From contig CAJBER010000219.1 of the NCBI GenBank assembly GCA_903952135.1, forward strand, positions 1 through 32,870: 32,870 bases of DNA, in the 5' to 3' direction. The position numbers were made by a program, and so were the translations under genes. Shown one piece after another: positions 9,987 through 17,457 of this stretch (position 1 is its first letter; the number at the start of each line of letters is the position of its first letter). Source of the stretch: an uncultured Algoriphagus sp. GTDB lineage: Bacteria > Bacteroidota > Bacteroidia > Cytophagales > Cyclobacteriaceae. The notes beneath the pieces were generated by a model. That model searched no databases. It worked only from the letters and a program-made list of their open reading frames with translations, and was not told where the DNA came from.

Positions 9987-11248
9987 CCCAAAGTCACTCC
10001 AAAAACCCTTGGTTGTGGGTTCCCACGCTCTACCTCACCGAATCGGTACCTTATGTACTGATTATTTCGGTCTCGGTAGTGATGTATAAAAATCTGGGTA
10101 TCTCCAATGAAGACATTGGATTGTATACTTCCTTTCTCTACTTGCCTTGGGTGATCAAACCTATCTGGAGCCCAATTCTAGAACTCTTTGGCCACAAAAA
10201 GCAATGGTTTTTGAGTATGCAGTTTATCCTATCCCTGGTGTTTTTGGGAGTAGGATTGACTACCGGTAGTTCGCATTTTTTCACGCTTACGCTTGCTTTT
10301 TTTTGGATGGGAGCCTTTGCTTCTGCCACCAACGACATTGCTTCAGATGGCTTGTATTTGATTGCCTTAAAACCCGAGCAACAAAGTTTTTTTGTGGGCA
10401 TGCGCAGCACCTTCTACCGGGTGGGGATGATTACAGGTCAGGGTTTGATCGTGATTGTTGCCGGCTTTTTGGAAGAGAAATTTGCCGACCCTACCCAGGC
10501 CTGGTCTTGGACCATGTTGGGCGTAGGGGGCTTAATGCTCGTACTGACCGGAATCAACTACCTCGCTACGCCAAAAGTGCTGGAGGAACGCATCGCCAAG
10601 GAAGACCAACCCAGTTTTGGGAAGGTGTTTTCCACCTTTTTTACGAAGAAAAATATAGGCCTATCTCTGGGCTTTGTCCTTCTCTACCGCTTGGGAGAAT
10701 CCCAACTCGTGAAGATGGCCTCGCCCTTCTTTTTGGATAAGCGAGCAGCCGGGGGACTGGAATTAAGTACCACCGAGGTGGGATTTATTTACGGAACACT
10801 TGGGGTGATTGCCTTATTAGTTGGCGGGATTTTGGGAGGCATCTTCATCTCCCGAGATGGACTGGGCAAGTGGATGATGCCCATGGCCTTTGCGATCAAT
10901 GCTCCGAATATCGGCTACGTGTTTTTGGCATGGCTTCAACCGGACAACGTCTACTTTGCAGCCTTTGTGGTCGTAATTGAGCAGCTGGGCTATGGTTTTG
11001 GCTTTGCTGCCTTTATGGTGTTTTTGCTGTTTCTGGCAGAAGGAATTTTCAAAACGGCCCATTATGCCCTCGCCACCGGATTTATGGCCATGGGGATGAT
11101 GCTTCCAGGCATGCTCAGTGGCTACGTGCAGCAGTGGCTAGGCTATCCCGGATTTTTCGTTTGGGTGGTGATTGCTACGATTCCAGGATTTGTGATGGCC
11201 TACACGGTGAAGTTTCCGAGGGAGTTTGGGAAGAAGCTGGAGGGCTAA
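9983..11248 (+). CDS. MFS transporter, AmpG-like
   Basis: 421 aa multi-pass membrane protein; YLTESVPYVLI, LGLYTSFLYLPWVIKPIWSP-type start (here IGLYTSFLYLPWVIKPIWSP), ATNDIASDGLYL, FYRVGMITGQG and a second-half GTLGVIALLVGGILGG, as in the AmpG/PAT family. Confidence 0.82.
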   Translation: MTQSHSKNPWLWVPTLYLTESVPYVLIISVSVVMYKNLGISNEDIGLYTSFLYLPWVIKPIWSPILELFGHKKQWFLSMQFILSLVFLGVGLTTGSSHFFTLTLAFFWMGAFASATNDIASDGLYLIALKPEQQSFFVGMRSTFYRVGMITGQGLIVIVAGFLEEKFADPTQAWSWTMLGVGGLMLVLTGINYLATPKVLEERIAKEDQPSFGKVFSTFFTKKNIGLSLGFVLLYRLGESQLVKMASPFFLDKRAAGGLELSTTEVGFIYGTLGVIALLVGGILGGIFISRDGLGKWMMPMAFAINAPNIGYVFLAWLQPDNVYFAAFVVVIEQLGYGFGFAAFMVFLLFLAEGIFKTAHYALATGFMAMGMMLPGMLSGYVQQWLGYPGFFVWVVIATIPGFVMAYTVKFPREFGKKLEG

Positions 11249-11424
11249 GATTCATCATTCGCTACTCAACATTCGATATTCATTATTGATTTATATTCAA
11301 ATGTCGAATGTCCAAGGCTGAATTTCGAATAGCGAGCACTTCGACATTCGCTGCTCAGCATTCATCATTTAAATAATGTCGATAGAAGAAGGATGAATTT
11401 CGAAGAACCTACAACGACACGAAC
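11249..11424. repeat. ATTCG/ATTCATCATT-rich intergenic repeat patch
   Basis: Related near-repeats CATTCGCTACTCAACATTCGATATTCATTA and CATTCGCTGCTCAGCATTCATCATTT, plus partial inverted copies (ATGTCGAATG, GAATTTCGAATAGCGAGC, GATGAATTTCGAAGAA). Confidence 0.6.
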
Positions 11425-12924
11425 ATGAATAAAAATCAAAAAATTGCGCAGCTGTTTTCTCCTGCAGCATTTATTCACGATACGGAAGAAAATTACCAAG
11501 CCATCGAGGCGCTGATTCACGAACAGGAAATCGGGGGGCTGACTTTTTTTCACAGCAGGCATTCTGCAGCGGCTAACTTTGAAAAGCGGGCAGAAGTCCT
11601 GGATGTGAGTGGCACTTTTGAGAAATTGATCGGCTTAATCCATCGCTACCAGAAAGTCTCCAAAACTCCCCTACTCATCAGTATCGATGGGGAATATGGA
11701 TTGGCCATGCGGATCGAAAATACCCCACAATACCCCTTTGCAATTACCCTCGGAGCTTTGAAAAACGATGCGGCAAGATGGGTGGAGGAAGTGGGCTACC
11801 ACATGGGCTTGGACATGAAGCGCTCCGGCATTCACCTCAACCTTGCCCCTTGCGCAGACGTGAATACGAATCCCGACAACCCCGTGATTGGCTACCGCTC
11901 TTTTGGAAATAGCCCCGAAAAAGTATCCCAATTGGCATTTGCAGCCTATTCAGGAATGAAAAATGCGGGCATCGGAGCTTGCTTGAAGCACTTTCCAGGA
12001 CACGGGGATACGGCCACGGACTCGCATCTGGGCTTGCCGATTTTACATAAAAGCAAAGCGGAACTTCAATCCGAAGAGTTGCTGCCTTTTCAATACGGCA
12101 TTGATCGAGGCGTAGAACTGATCATGGTGGGCCACTTGGCGGTGCCTGCCCTCACTGGGGGCAAAAACATTCCCGCAAGCGTCAGCCGCGAATTGATCAC
12201 CGACTTGCTGAAAGGCGAAATGGGATTCAAAGGGCTGGTGATCTCTGATGCGCTGAATATGAAGGCAGTGGCCAATCTGTATCCCGAGCCAGGGGAACTC
12301 GAATGGCAGGCTTTTCATGCGGGCAATGACATCCTATGCTTTTCGGATCACGCGAAAGAGGGCATCGAGAAAATTGCCCAGAAGGCCTCAGATTCAGAGA
12401 TAGATGCTGTTTATGAAAAAGTAATGGGGTTAAAATTCCGCCTAGGCGCTGTAGAAACCCAGCCCATTGCTGTCCCTACTTTTGATTGGGAAAGCCATTC
12501 CCAACTTCAAAAAGACTTGGCCGAAAACTACGTTTCGGTAATCTCAGGGGAACATAATCCTACACAGCTCCAGAAGGTGGCAGCAGCTGGAAAACTGGGA
12601 TACCGAGAATTTTTCTCCACCAGCCCAAGCATCTTTTCCCAAGAGTTGGACCTCTCCTTTGGGTCGATCCAAGAGGCAGAGCAAGTGATTTTGGCCGTAT
12701 TTGTGCCAAGTCACAAGCCCCTCAACCAGTTTGGAATGGAACAAGATATCCTAAATAAAATCCAAAACTTGGCGAAAACCAAGCCTTGCATCCTGGTCCA
12801 TTTTGGCAATCCCTTGGCACTCAAACATCTGGGGGAGCTGTCCGATTTTGATGCAGTGATCTGTGCCTACCAAGGGTTTATTGAGGCCCAAGTTCAGGCT
12901 GCAGTAGTTCTTAAAGGAAGGTAA
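11425..12924 (+). CDS. nagZ: Glycoside hydrolase family 3 beta-N-acetylhexosaminidase (NagZ-like), two-domain, no signal peptide
   Basis: 499 aa; NagZ signature CLKHFPGHGDTATDSHLGLP and VISDALNMKAV; about 130 aa C-terminal GH3-C-like domain. Confidence 0.87.
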   Translation: MNKNQKIAQLFSPAAFIHDTEENYQAIEALIHEQEIGGLTFFHSRHSAAANFEKRAEVLDVSGTFEKLIGLIHRYQKVSKTPLLISIDGEYGLAMRIENTPQYPFAITLGALKNDAARWVEEVGYHMGLDMKRSGIHLNLAPCADVNTNPDNPVIGYRSFGNSPEKVSQLAFAAYSGMKNAGIGACLKHFPGHGDTATDSHLGLPILHKSKAELQSEELLPFQYGIDRGVELIMVGHLAVPALTGGKNIPASVSRELITDLLKGEMGFKGLVISDALNMKAVANLYPEPGELEWQAFHAGNDILCFSDHAKEGIEKIAQKASDSEIDAVYEKVMGLKFRLGAVETQPIAVPTFDWESHSQLQKDLAENYVSVISGEHNPTQLQKVAAAGKLGYREFFSTSPSIFSQELDLSFGSIQEAEQVILAVFVPSHKPLNQFGMEQDILNKIQNLAKTKPCILVHFGNPLALKHLGELSDFDAVICAYQGFIEAQVQAAVVLKGR

Positions 12925-13080
12925 AGCAGTTCTTAAAGCTATTTTATTAATCTAGAGAAAAAGAAAAAGCCCTTCACCGTGCTAAGGATTGCTTTTCGTT
13001 ATGACGGCCTTTGTTGACAAAAGGTGAAAATACAATATCATGATGGATTAGGTAACCATCAGGAAATTGAAGCGTTGAAT

Positions 13081-14040
13081 TTATCTTTTGAATTTTTTAA
13101 AAAAGGCCCAAGCGATTTCACAGGCATTCATATCCTGACTTGTTTTGCCAATTATTGCTTCGCTTAAATACTGATATCCTTGAGGCCAAGTATGACCACC
13201 ATTTAAAACCACATAACTTACTACTTCGCTACCATTGGTTCCACCGGAATAAACTCTTCGTTTTATGGTAGTTCCATCGTTTGAAAAATCTGGTAAATCT
13301 GTAATGGTCGGTGTAGAATTACACCCATTGATTGTTATCCATTTGTCTATTACTTGAAAATGAGATAATATCATTCCACCTGCAGTACCGCCTGCGGTCA
13401 TTTGTCCTCCAGTAAATGGTACAAGAGGATCGGCAGTGCCGTGAATATATAAGGTTGGAACTGGAAGACTAGGATTGCAATTGGGCGCTATGGTAGTAGC
13501 TTCCATAGTAGCTGCTACTACTGCAATGGCTGCAATTCTGTTACTTAATTCGCACGCTAAGCGTGAAGACATAAAACCTCCATTTGAAATGCCTGTAACA
13601 TATATTTTTGCTTCATCTACTGGATAGTTCTCAATCAAATAATCGGAAAGCTTATTAAAAAAACTTACATCATTAATCCCCAATTGATTGGGCGTAGTGG
13701 GTCGACCATCATTCCAGTTCTTTTGAATTCCAGCTGGATAAACCAAGAGCACCTTATCTCTATCAGCGATTGGCTTGAAATTGGCAATGGTTATCATGCC
13801 GTCAGGTGTTCCGCTTCCGCCATGAATGGCAAAAATCAAAGGCATTTTATCCGCATTGTTGAACCCTTCTGGTAAATAAATAATAAAACTTCTATCGATT
13901 CCATCAATAGTCAAGTTTATCGTTTTCTGTTCACCTGGTTTATCCCCCCTTGATAACAGTGCATCTTCTTTTATACAAGAACACATCAAAGTGGAAATTG
14001 CAAGAAGAATAATATGTACTCTCATATTGAATTCTATCAA
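13081..14040 (-). CDS. PHB depolymerase/LpqC-like alpha/beta hydrolase esterase, putative lipoprotein
   Basis: 319 aa; FIIYLPEGF, LIFAIHGGSGTPDGM, nucleophile elbow VTGISNGGFMSSRLACEL, YIHGTADPLVPFTGG and GGHTWPQG motifs. Confidence 0.87.
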   Translation of the reverse strand: MIEFNMRVHIILLAISTLMCSCIKEDALLSRGDKPGEQKTINLTIDGIDRSFIIYLPEGFNNADKMPLIFAIHGGSGTPDGMITIANFKPIADRDKVLLVYPAGIQKNWNDGRPTTPNQLGINDVSFFNKLSDYLIENYPVDEAKIYVTGISNGGFMSSRLACELSNRIAAIAVVAATMEATTIAPNCNPSLPVPTLYIHGTADPLVPFTGGQMTAGGTAGGMILSHFQVIDKWITINGCNSTPTITDLPDFSNDGTTIKRRVYSGGTNGSEVVSYVVLNGGHTWPQGYQYLSEAIIGKTSQDMNACEIAWAFFKKFKR

Positions 14041-14236
14041 TTCACCATTTTAAACTAAATGACAATTTTGACTATTTAAATGTGAAATGGTTTAAAAATA
14101 AGTAATCAAAAAAATTAAAGTATTGCGTTGATTTTACCAATCAGGCTTAGTTCAACTTGCCGATTGCCAAATGAATAAACAGTATCCACCAAGGTGAATG
14201 GCTTGCCTAGTTTGTCTCCTTTTAACTAAATTCAAC

Positions 14237-14617
14237 TTACTTCAACACATGATGCGCCAAGACGCGCTGTACTTCGTAGACGTTGACGGACTTGTTGAAC
14301 TGCTTTTTGATGCTAGGATGCACCTCACTGGACACCCAAATCTTTAGCTCCGCATCCAAATCAAAGGTGCCTGCAGTCTCTATACTAAACCTAGAAATAC
14401 TCTTGTAAGCGATCGAGGTATATTCGGTTTTGCTCCCCGTTATTCCTTGGATATCGACCAAAATAAGTCGCTTGTTAGTAAAAATAAAGGTGTCTCGGAC
14501 AAGCTTGAAACCAAGCTCAATCTCCTCTCCGGTAGTAAGCAACTCCCCATATTTCTTTTGAAGTTCTTCTTGACTTACCGCCCCCGCATTCCCCAATAGT
14601 GCTGAAAATAATCCCAT
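14237..14617 (-). CDS. Bacterial PH-domain protein (PF08000-like)
   Basis: 126 aa; LVRDTFIFTNKRLILVDIQGITGSKTEYTSIAYKSISRFSIETAGTFDLDAELKIWVS is characteristic of this family. Confidence 0.88.
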   Translation of the reverse strand: MGLFSALLGNAGAVSQEELQKKYGELLTTGEEIELGFKLVRDTFIFTNKRLILVDIQGITGSKTEYTSIAYKSISRFSIETAGTFDLDAELKIWVSSEVHPSIKKQFNKSVNVYEVQRVLAHHVLK

Positions 14618-14715
14618 GATGATTTTTTAAGATGAATGACTAATTGAATCGCTGTCCATGAAGACGAAAGATATGCCCCAAAGGTTTTTTGTATCCCTCG
14701 GGAATGTGGACCTAC

Positions 14716-15876
14716 TCAATCTTCTACGGAAAAGCGGTAGTCGATGGTATGCGTGTAGGTTTCCCCAGGCCGAAGTACGGGGCTTGGGAAGTTGGAATGA
14801 TTGATCGCATCAGGCCAATTTTGAGATTCTAAACAAAAGCCCCAATGGGTATCGTAGGTCTGACCCCCTGCACCGGGAAACTTGCTTAGAAAATTGCCCG
14901 TGTAGAATTGAACGCCCACATTGTCTGAATACATTTCCATCACCCGACCACTTTCCGGATGACGCACGCGAGCCACTTGCTTCATTTCGCTTGATTTTTC
15001 ACGTTTCGTCACGAAGTTGTGATCAAAGCCTCCTCCATTGGCTGCGATTTGGTCCCCCAAGATTTTTGGCGAACGAAAATCAAATGGAGTACCTGCTACA
15101 TCCTTCACCTCTCCGGTAGGAATCAGCTCCTCGTCAATGGGTGTGTAGGCGTCAGCCCAAAACTGAATTTCATGATCCAACACATCGCGTTTCATACCTC
15201 CCAAATTGAAGTAGGTATGGTTGGTCAAGTTGACCAAGGTGGCTTGATCTACAGTCGATTCAAATCGAATTCGGAGCGTATTGTCACCATGTAGCTCCAT
15301 CCAGAGCGTCGTCTGCAGGTTGCCAGGATAGCCCTCTTCCCCATCTGGACTGAGGTAAGTCATCTTGACCCCTACCGTGGAGTCTGTGGAGTAGGTTTCG
15401 GGTGTCCACACCTTCTTGTCAAATCCCACTTTTCCTCCATGGAGGTGATTGTCTCCATTGGTCTTCGCTAGATCATAGGTCTTTCCGTCCAACTTGAACT
15501 GAGCATTCGCAATTCGGTTGGCCACTCTACCTGCGGTCGCGCCAAAGAAGGGGTTTTCTGTATCCAAAAAATCTTCTACTCGATCCAAAGTCAAGGCCAC
15601 ATTCTCCTTCTTCCCGTCACGATCTGGTGCTAGGATTTTGTAGACAATCCCTCCAAAGTTGGAGAGTTCTACTTGAATGGTGCCGTTGTCCAACACATAG
15701 CGGTAAACGGGCTGTCCCTGAAAGTCGGTTAGGTGTTCGGATTGAATCATAAAGGTGGTGGTTGCTGATTTGGGGTTTTGTTTTGGAGGAGCGGTACAGC
15801 TACTAATCGCTAAAGTAATTAAAAGTAGGAGTTGGCCTAACCGGAGATTTAAACTAGGAATAGAGTGCTTTTTCAT
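14716..15876 (-). CDS. Galactose mutarotase (aldose 1-epimerase), predicted lipoprotein
   Basis: FGGIVYKILAPDRDGK, FFGATAGRVANRIANAQF, NGDNHLHGG, LTNHTYFNLGG and GFCLESQNWPDAINH motifs. Start at MKKHSIPSL (15876) gives a lipobox signal (LAISSCTAP); the ORF track extends to 15945. Confidence 0.92.
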   Translation of the reverse strand: MKKHSIPSLNLRLGQLLLLITLAISSCTAPPKQNPKSATTTFMIQSEHLTDFQGQPVYRYVLDNGTIQVELSNFGGIVYKILAPDRDGKKENVALTLDRVEDFLDTENPFFGATAGRVANRIANAQFKLDGKTYDLAKTNGDNHLHGGKVGFDKKVWTPETYSTDSTVGVKMTYLSPDGEEGYPGNLQTTLWMELHGDNTLRIRFESTVDQATLVNLTNHTYFNLGGMKRDVLDHEIQFWADAYTPIDEELIPTGEVKDVAGTPFDFRSPKILGDQIAANGGGFDHNFVTKREKSSEMKQVARVRHPESGRVMEMYSDNVGVQFYTGNFLSKFPGAGGQTYDTHWGFCLESQNWPDAINHSNFPSPVLRPGETYTHTIDYRFSVED

Positions 15877-15883
15877 AAACAGT

Positions 15884-17254
15884 TCAGTTTCTGAGGTGAT
15901 TTTTTTCGATACGATCCAAATTACTTTGAAGTTCTTCTCTCCCAATCCACTTTCCTCGGATCACTACACCCACGGGCTTTTGGAGGGTTTTAAGATCAAG
16001 CAGCGGGTTTTGTTCCACAAGGACAAAATCGGCTTCAAAGCCTTCTTTAATTTGTCCCCAACTGTCTGTTACTCCCATGTACTGGGCAGGAACAAGCGCC
16101 CCTGTTTTTAAGATTTCAAGGTTGGACATTCCTGCTTCCGACATCAAGGCGATCTCGTGGTGGATTGAAAATCCTGGAACATTGAATACCTGCGGGGAGT
16201 CAGAGGCCATGATCATGGGCACGCCAGCGCGGTGCATTTCAAGAAACAACTTTCGGCGAAAAGCGAGGTAAGGAGCCACTACTTCTTTGTTCAGCATGCC
16301 TGCCCGTTCCAATTGCTTTTTGGTATTCACCCATTGTTGGATCTGCAAGCCTGGGAGGTATTTCATTTCTGGAGCCAGACGAAAGGTATCGGCCGGAATG
16401 TATCCAAAATACCGGTCAAACAGCGTGAGCGTAGGCGCCAAGTAAGTCCCTTGATCCAAGGTCTTCTGAATGAGTCCTGGGAGTTTGCTCCAGTCCACTT
16501 GAGAAGATAAATTCAGGTTAAATGGGCCAGAGGTAGCGGGGTCAATGGTAACCGTATTGGGAAGTAAACCTTCCATGTACCCATCCATGTGTTCGATGGA
16601 TTTAAAGCCATCTTCCAGGGCCTGATGAATCCCAACATCCAAAGGTACGTGTCCTCCAAATGGAATATTTTCTGCCTTGGCTGAAGTTGCGATTGCTTTC
16701 ATTTCATCCGAAAGCACTCCTGGATGGATCTTTAAGTGATCGTAGCCTTCTTGCTTTTGGGATTTGACCATCGCCGCACCCTGCGCTGGGTCTGTCACGG
16801 AATTGGCATTGAAGGAGGGGCCTGAAATGTAGGTTTTTGGTCCCATCAATTGCCCTGCATTCAATTTATCTCGAAGGGCAATGTGGCTCGGGTGTCCCAA
16901 CATGCTTCGAATCCGTACCACCCCATTGGCTAGGTAAAGCCACATGGATTCCTCTTGGAGTTGGGTATTGCCATCTGCAGCTACCGGCAAATGCGCATGA
17001 AATTCGGCAAGCCCAGGGAAAACATAACTACCCTTGCCCTCGACTTGGGTCACTTGCTGCCAGGCCGCGGGCAACTTTCCAGCAGGGACAATGGATTCAA
17101 TTTTGCCATTTTTGACCAAAAGGGTTTGGTCCTCTTGAATCTTTCCCGTTTCCAAAGAAACCACATGGACGGACGTGATGACTAGGTCTTGGCCAAAAGC
17201 AAGGAGCGAAAGAAGTCCAAAAAGAAGAGTCAGGGCAAGCGATTTGAATGTCAT
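15884..17254 (-). CDS. Amidohydrolase family protein, secreted
   Basis: Signal peptide MTFKSLALTLLFGLLSLLAFG at the preferred start (about 17254; GTG-started ORF extends to 17359); FPGLAEFHAHLPVA, LKIHPGVL, FGGHVPLDVG, MIMASDSPQV and EGFEADFVLVEQNPL motifs. Confidence 0.88.
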   Translation of the reverse strand: MTFKSLALTLLFGLLSLLAFGQDLVITSVHVVSLETGKIQEDQTLLVKNGKIESIVPAGKLPAAWQQVTQVEGKGSYVFPGLAEFHAHLPVAADGNTQLQEESMWLYLANGVVRIRSMLGHPSHIALRDKLNAGQLMGPKTYISGPSFNANSVTDPAQGAAMVKSQKQEGYDHLKIHPGVLSDEMKAIATSAKAENIPFGGHVPLDVGIHQALEDGFKSIEHMDGYMEGLLPNTVTIDPATSGPFNLNLSSQVDWSKLPGLIQKTLDQGTYLAPTLTLFDRYFGYIPADTFRLAPEMKYLPGLQIQQWVNTKKQLERAGMLNKEVVAPYLAFRRKLFLEMHRAGVPMIMASDSPQVFNVPGFSIHHEIALMSEAGMSNLEILKTGALVPAQYMGVTDSWGQIKEGFEADFVLVEQNPLLDLKTLQKPVGVVIRGKWIGREELQSNLDRIEKNHLRN

Positions 17255-17411
17255 AGGGGTATACTTCAGTTGATGTTTGAAGTTCGCTCCTTGTTTAACC
17301 AAATCCAATCCCATTGATGGAAAAAAGAGGATCATTTTGGTCAACGGTCCACAGTTCACGGCTGATGGGATTGAACTTCAACTCCAAGTTGCTTTTTATC
17401 GAGTGACTTTT

Positions 17412-17442
17412 CAAAAAAAAAGCTGGACGATTTTCCAGCTTT
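17412..17442 (-). terminator. Rho-independent terminator downstream of the gntK-gnd fusion
   Basis: AAAGCTGGA...TCCAGCTTT inverted repeat with a long T tract on the minus strand. Confidence 0.8.
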
Positions 17443-17457
17443 AGTGTAGTATGAAAT

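Noticed and set aside
10303-10740. 145-aa ORF in another frame of the AmpG-like gene
   Set aside because: Alternative frame of a membrane protein gene; no independent support.
11249-11424. CRISPR-like or tandem repeat array
   Set aside because: Units are degenerate, vary in length and orientation, and have no regular spacers.
12925-13080. Possible small RNA or decayed gene between nagZ and the esterase
   Set aside because: A frame around KKKPFTVLRIAFRYDGLC hits a stop quickly and matches nothing I recognise; no clear stem-loop with a T tract.
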